From: Zingiber officinale
Taxonomy: Eukaryota; Streptophyta; Magnoliopsida; Zingiberales; Zingiberaceae
Assembly (NCBI RefSeq): GCF_018446385.1
Contig: NC_055993.1
Location: 43,707,645 to 43,771,644 of the forward strand
DNA length: 64,000 nt
Direction of reading: 5' to 3'
The notes under the pieces were generated by a model. The model saw only the letters and a program-made list of their open reading frames with translations, did not search any database and was not told the origin of the DNA. The translations under genes were made by a program, and so were the position numbers. The first letter of the stretch is position 1, and each line of letters begins with the position of its first letter. Shown one piece after another: positions 11,905 to 23,619 of this stretch.

Positions 11905-12130
11905 ACGGGTGACAAATTGAAACATTACTACATACAAAATATACCTCAGCCACACTCGGCTGGAATATATATACAAAATATAAACAACATGACACGCAGT
12001 TTAATATACTCAGCCTACCTGGCTGGACAAAAATGAAATAAACACAACCACGCAATTTATATCATCAGCCCACTCGGCTGGAATAAAATAAATACAACCA
12101 CGCAGTTTAATAAGCCTATACGGCTAAACG
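11905..12130. repeat. Degenerate tandem repeat with CAGCC...GGCTG inverted motif
   Basis: About four units of roughly 60 bp, each with CAGCC(N)CTCGGCTGG or a variant, followed by CACGCAGTTTA. Each unit can fold on itself through CAGCC/GGCTG. It lies at the 3' end of the solo-LTR-like insert on its own strand. Confidence 0.6.
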
Positions 12131-12860
12131 TAAACACACAGCAGCGGAAGACACAAAGCGATACGAACGTAAAACTAACGACACTAACAAAAATACCTGT
12201 CATCACAGACTTGATCCAAAATTCACATCGACTTGTTGAAAAACAAAATACACCAAATCAATATACCACCCCAAACGATAGCAAGACCAAAACGAAAACT
12301 ATCCTCGAGTGTGACGTAGGACCCAAGACTGGCAGCCGACATCTCTCCAAGCATCCATGACTCATCTATCTGTTACCTGACGAAAGAAAACCATTTTGTG
12401 GGGTGGTGTGTATTGGAACTCAGCGGGTAAGGAAAGAGATAGTGCATGAACATAACATGTAAGTAGAGAGTATCAACAATATACAGCCTCATAAGAAGAA
12501 TAGCAGATACTACAATAGAACCAAAATAAATGTTCATACCTGAAACCATATCCTAGGCTAGGTATAGTAGGTCAGAACTGATACTAATCTGCTACAATAC
12601 TGCTCATACTACAGAGGTAATAAGCAAGGTATATACAAGTTTCCAATGACTAAACATCGACAACGAGAATATATCTCAACACAAGCATATCAGCATATGC
12701 GAACAACAGTAGTAAGTAAGCAATAACAGCATATATAAACAGCAGCAGTCATAACAAATATAATAACAACAGCGTATGCATGGATGGTCACTCCCGCCCA
12801 CCTCTCAGCACCATGACCCCTGTATGGTCGAGAGGCCGGGTCAGTGACAGACTGTACACC

Positions 12861-13055
12861 ACTCCAGCTACCACTCACACGAGTGGCCGAGGGGACAGTT
12901 GCATAGTAGCTAACTAGCTACATCTGCGACGGGGTCCCTGCTGCTCGTACTCCAACTACCACTCCCCGTGAGTGGCCGAGTGTGGCACAACAGGACAAGC
13001 GGCATCAACTCCAGCTACCACCCTCTCGAGTGGCCGAGGATGTGGCCCCTTTTTA
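12861..13055. repeat. Three-copy repeat with CCACTC...GAGTGG hairpin
   Basis: CTCCAGCTACCACTC and variants start near 12862, 12950 and 13009, each followed by GAGTGGCCGAG. CCACTC and GAGTGG can pair as a short stem. A related array with a 68-bp period is found at 61981-62112 in the second LTR-like block. Confidence 0.6.
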
Positions 13056-14823
13056 ACGATTCTCTCGACCGCAAGGGAGAATTGGTCGTTGACATGATGC
13101 GGCAAATGCAACAATCATCATACAAATATAAACAAATTTAGGTATGCTACATTAAGCTAGCATGCTCATTATAGTACATAATAAACAACAGTCAAAGCAT
13201 ACAAACATGGTATCTAGTATCTGCTACCTATTATGAACAACAACGAGAGACTGTATAGATTTGGAAACGAATATCTCAAAGATCACGTGGAAGTATCAAG
13301 CGCAGGAAACATAAGAGTGGAGTCAAGGTAAAATAGTTTCTTATCCAAAATAGTTCATGCACCAAGTTCAAAGCACAAAAAGAAACAAAGCAAGAAGAAC
13401 CCGCCTTTCGACGTAGAATATCAGAATAAAATCCACGTGGTGCTGCTCGCCCCAAATCAGAATCCTGCGTCAATAGATATTATTTAGCTACTTCTCACCT
13501 GAATCAACTAACTAAATCAATCTCTAACCCAATTAGGATAGCCCTAATCAAAACACGATCTTTGCTTAGCCCTAATACAATCAACTCTTTTTAGTCCACT
13601 TACCCCTCTGATGACTTTGCTAAAATCAACGTGCTAAATAAAATTAAGCACACCACCATATTCACCCTAGAAGAAGAACCATTACAGGACCATATATTCA
13701 ACACAAAGCCAGCTGAACATCACCATCTAAAACAATTTCTGCTACAAATAAACTCGATTCCAGGGCATAATACCAAGTACAGTGCTCCACCATCCCAAGT
13801 CCAATTAGGAACCTTAAATCTGCCCAGCCTTTTGCAACAACCTAGAGAAAAAAATGAAACCCAGCAATCAACCACCATCTCCCCAAATCTGTTGCAGAAA
13901 ACCGAGACAGCAGGAAAAAGAAGATCAGATTTCAACCTCCCTATGTTTGTTCTAGAGAATTGAAGTTATTATGAAGAAGCAACGAAATCATCAGAAACCA
14001 ATCGAAGACTCCCTAATACTGCCATACAAACTGAAATCAGAAGCAATGTAACATCGACATCAGATTGCAACCTTCCAAAACTATTACAGAAATCAAAACC
14101 CTTACGTGGAAGATAGGCTATTTCAGGAAACCAATCGAAATACCCAACTCTACCATGCCTAACCCCTACCTACAGAGGATAAATATACCAACATAGGAGG
14201 AATACTTGCCGGATCAGTTAGGGCACGGCAAGAAGTCTCTGTTGCTCGCGCGAGGAGAAGAGACCACGCGACTGTGGCTAGGCAGAGAAAAAGCAACCGG
14301 CTGGAGAGTCGTTCACCTCCAACCTAGGGTTCGGCTGACACCGGGATGAACAACACCGACACAATCGGGTCGGTTGCATTGTACCTTACGAAGACGCCCA
14401 GAGGAGAGGGTGGTCGCAACTCCGGCAATGGGAATCGGAGAGGGGCCGGCAGAGACGGAAGAGGAGAGGTTCGGCGTCGGTGGCGTTGGCTCGAAAGGGG
14501 AGAGGTCCGGCGATGGGGCGGCCGGAACCGAGAGAGAAGGGGAAAGTCGGCGGTGTCGCGGGGTAGGGGCTTAGGAAGGGGAGTTCGGCGAGGGAAATTA
14601 GGGAGGAGAAAGGAGATGTTAGGTTTATATAATTAAACCTAGGATTTAATAAACTAACTTTAGGTTAATTTAATTAATCAACTCCCAATTTAATTGGGAT
14701 TCCAAACAGATCTCCTATCCCCTGTAATTATATCATACGAGCTCCAATTAAATCCCAGAAAACTTCTAAAAATTCCTGAAAAATTCAATAAAATTTTGTC
14801 AAATAACCCTATTTTTAATTATA

Positions 14824-14863
14824 CCCCTTGCGGGGTTAGGGGCAGCACCCCTACCCACGATAT
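14824..14863. repeat. Right copy of 40-bp direct repeat flanking the leader insertion
   Basis: It is nearly identical to 11810-11849. Beyond it the Angela leader resumes (AACCATCGCGAGTG), matching element 2 at about 29717. Confidence 0.85.
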
Positions 14864-15111
14864 AACCATCGCGAGTGTTTCTAAGCGATCCTACAGCGCA
14901 TTAGTCCGCTGTCCCAAAACGATTTGGGGTGAAACCTTGCCGTTTCGGAAAAATTTTCTCGGTAGTCGAAGCCTACAAGTGTCCAAACACTTGTGCTTCG
15001 CTTCTACGAGAAAAATACCCATAAAATCTATAAAAACACAAACTTACATAAATTCACAGATCTGTAATTTTCATAAAAATATAAATTAAAACTCATACGC
15101 GCTTCGCACGT
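14864..15111 (-). other. Untranslated leader of Angela 1, PBS-proximal part
   Basis: It continues the leader after the insertion and matches 29717-29966. It contains a short palindromic block (ACAAGTGTCCAAACACTTGT, 14969-14988) followed by GCTTCGCTTCTACGAG, kept in both Angela copies. It is non-coding. Confidence 0.75.
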
Positions 15112-15125
15112 GGCTCTGATACCAC
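15112..15125 (-). other. Primer binding site of Angela 1 (initiator Met tRNA)
   Basis: On the minus strand GTGGTATCAGAGCC directly follows the 5' LTR. TGGTATCAGAGC is complementary to the 3' end of plant initiator methionine tRNA, the usual primer for copia elements. Confidence 0.9.
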
Positions 15126-16499
15126 TGTTGGGTTTTTCGGGCCGCAAAAACTATTTTTTGCGTTGCGGAAACCCCGAAACTCTCATGCCACGGATCCGTG
15201 TGAAGAAATAAAATTTCATAAAAACTTTCACGTACGAGTTTTCTAAGCCTAGATCAACTTTAGATCTACAAGATAAGAATTTACCCTTGATGCGAAACCC
15301 TCCGCTTAATCCCGCTCGTCCACGGTTCGCCGGATCTCGAGAGTATCAAAGTAGATACTCCTCTATGTGTATCCACACAAGCAAGAGATGGAGAAGAAAT
15401 CTTGAGTGTGCTAGCACTCCAAGAAGTCTCGGCCAAAGAGGAGGAGAGGGAGAGAAGAGAAGAGAGCAATGAGAAAGAAGATGGGAGTTTCACCAAGCAC
15501 ATCAAATGCACACATAAAGTGGTCGGCCACTTCATGAGGGGATTTTATCTCCATGGGATATCAAGAGTCACAACTCTTGATCTCCCACATGAGGTGGCAC
15601 ATCACTTAAGCAACCATGATGATGTGGAGCATCATCATTGGTCCACTCTTTACCAACTCACCAATGAGGTGGCAAATGGTCAAGTCAAACTTGACTCTTC
15701 ATCTTCCTCTCAAGTCAAGTCAAACTTGACCACTTCTCTCCCTTGGATGATCTAATCTAACCATTGGTTCAAGTCACTGAATTAAATTAATTAAATGAGT
15801 CTAAGTCCAAATTAGACTCACTTAACACATGAACCTAATTGAGTCCAACTCAATTAGCTCAATTTTGATTACTCTTAATCCAATTTGGTTCATCAAATGA
15901 ACCTAATCTCCATCTAATTACCCTTTGTATGTGACCCTATAGGTTCTTGTAACGTTGGCAATGCTCCTAAACTCATTTAGAAGTATAAGTAATAAGCGGT
16001 ATCTACAACACATCATTACTACCCAAGTTACAAGAATGTTGAGATCCAACATCACCTTGTGACTACAAATTTTGACTCTTCACAATATATGACATTGTCC
16101 TTCTATCCTAGACATCTAGATTGATCAATATGAGGCATAGACCGTGTCATCCTCTAATCAATCTAAATCTTGAACTCCAAGTAGACTCACTCAATCAAAT
16201 GAGCTCAATATCTCATATTGACTCATTTGGATATGGTCATGCACTTAGTGGTCTCACTCTATCAAGAATATCGATGTCACTCCCGTCATATAGGAGGGAT
16301 AGATCCTGTGTACATCACTCACATTCCTCCGCATAATTTGTTACATACCCAGTAATCGCCTTTATAGTCCACCCAGTTACGGGTGACATTTGACGAAGCC
16401 AAAGTACGTAACTCTTTATGTAGGGAACCATAGCGACTTCAGGTCTAAGGACTAGTAGTCATACTAATAGCCACATGAGAAAGTATAAGACACTCATAT
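15126..16499 (-). repeat. 5' LTR of Angela 1, segment right of the primer site
   Basis: It starts TGTTGGGTTTTTCGGG and follows the left LTR (4679 onward) closely until CACTCATAT at 16499, where Angela 2 is inserted. The remaining 398 bp continue at 31830. The joined length is about 1772 bp against 1800 bp for the left LTR. Confidence 0.9.
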
Positions 16500-18342
16500 T
16501 GTTGGGTGATCGGGCCGCGAAAATCACTTTTTCGCGTCGCGGAAACCCCGAAGCCCCAAGCCACCGGATCCGTGTGAAGTAGAAATAAAACAAAAATTAC
16601 GAGTACGAGTTTCTAATCTAGATCTACACTAGATTTACAAAGAGGAAACCCTTTATACCTTCGATGCGTGCCCTTTTCGTATCCCGCTCGTCCAAGGAGA
16701 TGTCGGATCTCAAGTTGTCAAAGTAGACAACTCTCTAGAAGTATCCACACGAACTAATTAGGTGGAGAAGACCAAACAATAGGTGTGCTAGCACTTAGAT
16801 GGTGTTCGGCCAAGAGAGGAGAGGAAGAGCAAGAAGAGAGAGCACTTGAGGAAGAAGAAGATGTAAATGACACTTGAATGAAAAATGAATTCATTCTCTT
16901 CACAAAAGTGGTCGGCCACTTTCACAAAAGTGTAACCCCCATTTTGCATTAAGTGTGGCCATTAAAGAGTTTGTAACCTCCATGAGGTGGCACACACATG
17001 TGTTAAACATGATGATGTGGCACCTCATCATTGGCCACTTAATGCCAAGTCACAAATGATGTGGCATAAAGTCAAGTCAAACTTGACTCTTCCTCTTCCT
17101 CTCAAGTCAAGTCAAACTTGACTTAATCTCTCTCATGGTTGATTTAATCCAACCATTTAATTCAAGCCAATTTAATATAATGAATCTAATTCATTTAATT
17201 AAATTGATTCAATGAATCATAATCTAAATTAGACTCATTGAACACATGAATCAACTTGAGTCCAACTCAATTAGCCCAATTAGGATTACTCTTAATCTAA
17301 TTTGATTCATCAAATGAATCTAATCATCTTGGTTCATCATATGAACCTAATCTCCATCTAATTGTCCTTAGTGTATGACCCTATAAGTTCTTGTAACTTG
17401 GCAATGCCCCTAAACCATTTAGGATCATAAAGTAATGAGCGGTATCTTGCAACACATCATTACTACCCAAGTTACAAGAATGTTGAGATCAAACATCACC
17501 TTGTGACTACTAATTGTGACTCCTCACAATATATGACAAGTGCCCTTCTATCCTAGATATCTAGATTGATCAATGTGAGGCATAGACCGTGTCATCCTCT
17601 GACCAATCTAAATCTTGAACTCCAAGTAGACTCACTAAATCAAATGAGCTCAATATCTCATATTGACTCATTTAGGCATGGCCATGCACTTCGTGGTCTC
17701 ACTCTATCAAGAATATCGATGTCGCTCCCGTCATATAGGAGGGATAGATCCCATCTACATCACTCACATCCCTCTGCATAATTCGTTACATACCCAGTAA
17801 TCGCCTTTATAGTCCACCCAGTTACGAGTGACATTTGATGAAATCAAAGTACATAACTCCTTATGTAGGGATCCATGGTGACTTCTGATCCAAGGACTAG
17901 TAGTCATACTAATAGTCACATGAGAAAGTATATGACACTCATATAACGATCCATGATACTTTCTCATGGCGGGTCATTCAGTATACATTCTCCAATGCAT
18001 ACTCATGTGTCAACTTGATATCTCTGTATCCATGACTTGTGAGATCAAGTCATCGAGTTGACCTACATACTAGTCTCGTCGCACTAACATTGTCCCTGAA
18101 TGTTAATACTCGACTAGGAATGATTAAGAGTAGTGTTCCCTATATCATCTCACTATCGGTTCAACTAATCGATTGATATAGGTGAGAACCTTCTACTCAA
18201 GGACGTTATTATACTTAGTTTATTTGATATCAATATAAGTAAGTATAATAACCAACACAAATGCCTTTATTTATATAAGAATATGATACAATAAGTCCAT
18301 AATACAATCATCGAATGATTGACTTTAGAGATCTAACTAACA
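16500..18342 (-). repeat. 3' LTR of Angela 2 (1843 bp)
   Basis: On the plus strand it runs from TGTTGGGTGATCGGG to ATCTAACTAACA, and it matches 29981-31824 along its length. Short open frames such as 17566-17781 recur in the other LTRs and are not genes. Confidence 0.92.
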
Positions 18343-18352
18343 ATCTCCCACT
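18343..18352 (-). other. Polypurine tract of Angela 2
   Basis: On the minus strand AGTGGGAGAT precedes the LTR start TGTTAG, identical to the tract of element 1. Confidence 0.85.
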
Positions 18353-18356
18353 ATCA

Positions 18357-18900
18357 CTAGTGCCAATCAGTATAGGCTCTAAGGCCCAATGACCTAGTGT
18401 GACCATCATGCTTTCTCTGTGCCAAAGCCTTGGTCAAGGGATCTGTGATGTTAGCCTCAATGGGTACTCTGTAAATCTTCACATCTCCTCTATCGATGAT
18501 CTCTCGAATGAGATGGAAGTGCCGTAGTGTGTGTTTGGTCTACTGGTGTGAGCGAGGTTCCTTGGCTTGTGCTATCGCTCTATTGTTGTCACAATAGAGC
18601 TCTATGGGAACAGGTATGCTAGGAACCACCCCAAGCTCAGTAATGAACTTGCGGATCCAAACTGGCTCCTTTACTGCTTCTGATGTAGTAATATACTCGG
18701 CCTCTGTTGTAGAATCAGCTACTGTGTCCTGCTTCGATCTCTTCCAGCTCACAACACCACCATTTATGCAAAGCACGAACCCAAACTGCGATCGATAATC
18801 ATCCTGATCAGTTTGGAAGCTAGCATCACTGTAATCCTTTATAGCTAGCTCGTCATCGCTTCCATATATCAAGAAATATTCTTTAGTCCTTCTTAAGTAC
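18357..18900 (-). pseudogene. Copia RNase H of Angela 2
   Basis: The segment 18540-18872 reads LAIKDYSDASFQTDQDD, QFGFVLCINGGVVSWKRSKQ, DTVADSTTEAEY and LYCDNNRAIAQAKEPRSHQ, then a stop replaces the expected next codon. The catalytic Asp, Glu, Asp neighbourhoods (YSDAS, TTEAEY, YCDNN) are present. The last stretch to 18357 continues after the stop. Confidence 0.85.
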
Positions 18901-19790
18901 TTAAGAATATTTTTGACTTCTATCCAGTGACTTTCACCTGGATCTGACTAGTATCTGCTCGTCATGCTCAAAGCATACGAGACATCAGGACGAGTACATA
19001 GCATGACGTACATGATAGATCCTATAGCTGAGGCATAAGGGATCTGATCCATGTGGTCTCTCTCCTCTCTAGAAGAGGGACCTTGAGTCTTCGAAAGACT
19101 CACGCCATGTGACATCGACAGAAATCCCTTCTTGGAGTTCTACATGGCAAACCGAAGGAGTACCTTGTCAATATATGTACTCAGACTTAGGTCAAGCAAT
19201 CTCTTAGATCAATCTCTATAGATCTGTATCCCTAGAATGCGGGATGCCTCACCTAAATCTTTCATTGAGAAGCAACTCCCTAGACAGGTCTTGACAGACT
19301 GAAGCATAGGGATGTCCTTCCCAATTAGTAGTATGTCATCCACATACAATATGAGGAAGACCACTATATCCCCTACAACCTTCTTGTAGACACAAGGTTC
19401 ATCTTCATTCTTGATGAAACCAAACTTTTTGATTGCATCATCGAATCGAAGATTCCAGCTCCGAGAAGCTTGCTTTAGTTCATAAATGGACCTATGCAGC
19501 TTGCATACTCTGCTAGTATGATGTGGATCTACAAAACCCTCAAGTTGTGTCATGTACACATCCTCGAGCAGGTTTCCATTCAGAAATGCGATTTTGACAT
19601 CCATCTGCCATATCTCATAGTCATGGTAAGCTACAATAGCAAGCATGATCCGAATGGACTTAAACATCGCTACTGGAGAAAAGGTTTTATCATAGTCAAT
19701 ACCATGAATTTGCTTGAAACCTTTAGCTATCAAGCGACCCTTATAGATAAGTTAATCCATGTCAGTCTTTCTCTTAAAGACCCACTTACA
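18901..19790 (-). pseudogene. Copia reverse transcriptase of Angela 2
   Basis: The open segment 19209-19733 has GIDYDKTFSPV, WQMDVKIAFLNG and LYVDDILLIG (YVDD at residues 130-133 of the segment). In the usual YGLKQASRSW box the Gly is replaced by Glu (YELKQASRSW). Downstream (18901-19208) the sequence matches the RT end of element 1, but in broken frames, with stops at 18948 and 19143. Confidence 0.85.
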
Positions 19791-19880
19791 CCCAATGGGT
19801 TTTACCCCTTCAGGTGGATCAACCAAAGTCCATACTTGGTTGGTGTACATGGATTTCATCTCGGATCTCATGGCCTCAAG

Positions 19881-21398
19881 TCATTTCTCGGAATCTGGTC
19901 TTATCACAACTTCCTGATAGGTGGTAGGCTCATCCTCTATGAACACAATGTCATCATGGTCAGACAAGAGAAATGAGTATCTCTCAAGCTGACGACGTAA
20001 CCTATCAGACCTGCGAAGAGGTAGGTCTACTTGAACTGGTTGTTGTTCCTCAACTCCTTGTGGAACAACATCATCCACAACACTTTGTGGTTGCAGTTCA
20101 ACTTCCATCGAGGCTTCAGTGCTATTGTTCGCATCTTGAACTTCTTCAAGATCGAACGTGCTCCCACTAGTCTTTCTAGAAACAAAGTCCCTTTCTAAAA
20201 AGACCCCAGTCTTTGCCACAACTACCTTGTGCTGACTGGGAATGTAGAAGTAATATCCCTTAGTTTCCTTGGGATATCCAATGAAATAGCACTTGTCAGA
20301 TTTGGGTCCTAATTTGTCTGAGACTTGACGTCTAACGTAAGCCTCACAACCCCAAATTCTCATGAAAGACACCTGAGCATCTCTCCCAGTCCATATCCTA
20401 TATAGTGTCTTTATCACGGCCTTGGATGGAACTCGATTGAGTATAAAAGTTGTCGTGTCTAGAGCATAGCCCCAAAGGTATGTCGGAAGATCTGTGTGAC
20501 TCATCATAGATCGTACCATATCTAATAGGCTACGATTCCTCCTTTCAGATACACCATTCCACTGTGGTGTTCCAAGAGGAGTGAGTTGGGATAGGATCAC
20601 ACACTCAGCTAGATAGTCACGAAACTCATGGCTAAGGTATTCACCACCTCGATCTGATCGAAGTATCTTAATACTCTTGCCAAGCTGGTTTTGTACTTCA
20701 TTCTTGAATTCTTTGAACTTTTTAAAGGATTCAGACTTATGTGTCATTAAGTACACATAATCATATCTACTGAAGTCATCAGTAAATGTGATGAAATACC
20801 TATAACAGCCTCTAGCAGCGACATTGAAAGGGCCACATACATCACTATGTATAAGACCTAACAAGTCAGTCGCTCTCTCATTGTGCCCACTAAAGGGAGT
20901 CTTGGTCATCTTGCCTAGTAGGCATGACTCACACGTCTCATAAGATTCAAAATCAAATGAGTCCAGCAAACCATCCTTATGGAGCTGGGATAAGCGCTTG
21001 TCATTTATATGACCTAGGCGACAGTGCCAGAGATAGGTTTGGTTCAGATCATTTGACTTGAACCTCTTGTTATTTATGTTATAGATAGGGCTTTCAAGGT
21101 CTAGAATGTAGAGTCCGTTCATCAGAGGTGCACTACAATAGAACATATCTTTTAAATAAACAGAACAACATTTGTCCTTTATAATAAAAAAGAAACCTTT
21201 CTTGTCCAAACAAGAAACTAAAATTATGTTCTTAGTTAATGCAGGCACATAACAACAATCATCCAACTCTAATACAAGCCCAGATGGCAGAGATAGAAAA
21301 TAAGTCCCTACAACAACAGCAGCAACCCGTGCTCCATTGCCTACGCGTAGGTCCACCTCGCCCTTCGCCAATGCCCTGCTATTTCTCAGCGCCTGCAC
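19881..21398 (-). pseudogene. Integrase-containing segment of Angela 2 pol, 505 codons open, complete D,D35E triad
   Basis: This is the longest open segment in the window. Counting from its first Met, the zinc-binding ligands are H125, H130, C156 and C159 (WHCRLGHIN, ETCESCLLGK). The catalytic triad is D186 (IHSDVCGP), D249 (LRSDRGGEY) and E285 (NGVSERRNR), with exactly 35 residues between D249 and E285. The integrase C-terminal region (SFMRIWGCEAYVRRQ, KCYFIGYPKETKGYYFY) and the acidic linker to RT follow. It is an internal piece of the polyprotein, so the first Met is not a real start. It is flanked by a stop in the protease at 21438 and a frame break before the RT, so it is not expected to be expressed from its own element. 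Confidence 0.88.
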
Positions 21399-22510
21399 AT
21401 TAGTACAAATGTGAGATGCACATCCGGTATCTAATACCTATGATGAAGAAATAGATAGATTGACTTCTATAACATATATACCTGAAGTGGAAGTCTCACT
21501 TCGCTTCTTCTTAAGATCTTCCAGGTACACCTTGCAGTTCCTCTTCCAGTGACCGGTCTAACCGCAGTGGAAGCAGGTAGCATCCTTGGCGACCCCTCCT
21601 TTAAGCTTCAGTGTCTTGCCTTTGTCCTTGGCTTGGGACTTTCCTTTGCCTTTGGGCTTGCCCTTGCCCTTGTGTTTCTGAATCATCAGAACAGAGTGGG
21701 GCTTTGCCTTCTTAAGGTTCAGCTCAGCAGTTCTTAACATGCTAAGTAGCTCGGGCAGTGGCTTGTCAATTTCGTTCATATTGTAGTTTAGAACGAATTA
21801 CTATAGCTATCCGGCAAGGATTGTAAGATCAAGTCAGTGGCCAGCTCTTGGCCAAGCGGGAAGCAGGTAGCATCCTTGGCGACCCCTCCTTTAAGCTTCA
21901 GTGTCTTGCCTTTGCCCTTGGCTTGGGACTTTCCTTTGCCTTTGGGCTTGCCCTTGCCCTTGTGTTTCTGAACCATCAGAACAGAGTGGGGCTTTGCCTT
22001 CTTAAGGTTCAGCTCAGCAGTTCTTAACATGCTAAGTAGCTCGGGCAGTGGCTTGTCAATTTCGTTCATATTGTAGTTTAGAACGAATTACTATATCTAT
22101 CCGGCAAGGATTGCAAGATCAGGTCAGTGGCCAGCTCTTGGCCAAGCGGGAATCCCAACCTCTGTAGGTTTTCTATGTACCCAATCATTTTGAGTACATA
22201 TGGGTCTACGAGAGCCCCATCTGACATCTTGCAATGAAATAGTGCCCTTGAGATCTCAAATCTCTCATGCCTCGCTTGTCCTTGATACAGTTGACGAAGA
22301 TGTTCAACCATATCGTAAGCGCCCATCAACTCGTGTTGCTTATAAAGCTCAGAGTTCATGGTCACGAGCATTAGACAGGACACATCTAATGCGTCATCTT
22401 GATGCTTTTTGTAAGCATCTTTGTCAGCTCGCGGGACATTGGCAGGAGGAGCCTCCGGAATGGGCTGCTCCAGAACGTACAGTTTACGTTCCTGGGTGAG
22501 AACTATTCTC
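21399..22510 (-). pseudogene. Gag C-terminus and protease of Angela 2
   Basis: It contains the Lys-rich nucleocapsid stretch, the zinc knuckle and the protease motif (VLDTGCASH). A stop at 21438-21440 replaces the Trp of WVLDTGC, which is intact (TGG) in element 1. A stop at 21558-21560 replaces the Gln of CFHCGQTGHW, intact (CAG) in element 1. A 290-bp tandem duplication (21571-22150) shifts the frame again. The segment 22078-22383 carries MNSELYKQHELMGAYDMVEHL and DPYVLKMIGYIENLQRLGF. The gag N-terminus is cut off by the LARD at 22511 and continues at 28381. Confidence 0.88.
21571..22150. repeat. 290-bp tandem duplication within gag
   Basis: Copy 1 (about 21571-21860) and copy 2 (21861-22150) both start AAGCAGGTAGCATCC and carry the Lys-rich gag stretch and the AAGCGGG end. 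They differ at only a few bases. The unit is not a multiple of three, so it destroys the frame. Element 1 has a single copy. Confidence 0.9.
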
Positions 22511-23103
22511 TGTTAGGATCCTTTGTACGGCTAGAGAGGGGGGTGTGAATAGCCGACCCCAAACTTTCGCGTTTCTTCCTACGATTAGGTTAGTTGCAGC
22601 GGAAATACAAGGAAGAAACTAAGGAGAAGAAAGCAAACCTCAAACGCAAGGATGTAACGAGGTTCGGAGATGATACTCCTACTCCTCGGCGTGTCCGTAA
22701 GGTGGACGAGTCCAGTCAATCCGTCGGTGGATGAGTCCCCGGAGAACCGGCTAATACAATATACTCCTTGTGGGTGGAGAAACCTCGCCACAAACGTTTG
22801 CAACAGCAAACAAAGAGTACAAGAACAAAGAGTAAGCAAGAAATACAATAAGAATACACAAGCACTCTACCAATCTTGCTTTCTCGTCGACTGGAGTCCG
22901 GATGAAGCAGCAGCTTCAAAAACTCTAACAGCAGCAGCTGTTCCAGTCGGTGAAGCTCACGCGAAGCTTTGGACGAGCTCAACAAAACTCAAGCACAGCA
23001 GCACTTAGCAACAGGAAGGAGGAAGAAGAGTATGTGCAGCAGCAGCTCTCGACCCCTTTATACCTGCGAAGAAAACAGCGAAGAAACTAGCCGTTGCGTC
23101 GCA

Positions 23104-23402
23104 ACGGCTAGAACCCTGATCGATCCGTGGACCGATCGAAGATCTGATCGGTGCGGACCGATCGGGAAGAAGCTATGTTGGTCCGATCGGTGCGTGGACC
23201 GATCAGGCCTCGCTGATCGGTCCCCCGATCGGCCGTACGTAACCTTGCGTCTCTTCCTTCGCGTCGTCTCACGATCGGTCGCCACGGATCGTCAGAAGCT
23301 CTGATCGGTCCGACCGATCAGGCATCTTCTCGCGACTCGATCACCTTCGATCGGTCGATCGACACCGATCAAGAGCACATCGATCGATTCTTGATCGGTC
23401 AC
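23104..23402. repeat. Cluster of GATCGGTC...GACCGATC palindromes (left LTR)
   Basis: Many units of the form GATCGGTC, a few bases, GACCGATC occur in about 300 bp, several of them damaged. Each intact unit is a short inverted repeat able to form a hairpin. The matching cluster in the right LTR (27237-27510) has clearer palindromes. Confidence 0.85.
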
Positions 23403-23619
23403 GCATCGTCAGATAACTAGTGACTTGGTTTTGCCCAAACCAAGTCCCAAGCCTTCCAAACCAATATCCGGTCAACCTTGACCTATTGGTACTTCATCCT
23501 TAGCATCCGGTCACTCCCTTGACTGCTAGAACTCTCCACCAAGTATCCGGTCAATCCTGACCTACTTGGACTTTCCAACACCGGTCCGATCATCCCCGAT
23601 CCATCTGGATTTTCCTTGC

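Larger units (their letters stand above)
11850..14823 (-). mobile_element. Solo-LTR-like insertion in the Angela 1 leader (possible Tekay/Del-type LTR)
   Basis: The insert begins TGTCACGCCCC on the plus strand and has an LTR-like terminus AAATTTTGTCA at 14791-14801. On the minus strand it therefore reads TGACAAAATTT...GGGGCGTGACA, with TG...CA ends. Twenty-two further bases separate it from the right 40-bp repeat. There is no long open frame and no pol domain. The GC-rich block 14340-14600 and the tandem hairpin block 12861-13055 resemble 63190-63700 and 61981-62112, so the two are relatives. The assignment to the Tekay/Del lineage rests on length and general look only. Confidence 0.55.

Noticed and set aside
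23104..23402. Regularly spaced palindromes considered as a CRISPR-like array
   Set aside because: Spacing and repeats are irregular, the units also occur inside the same element, and the genome is a plant.
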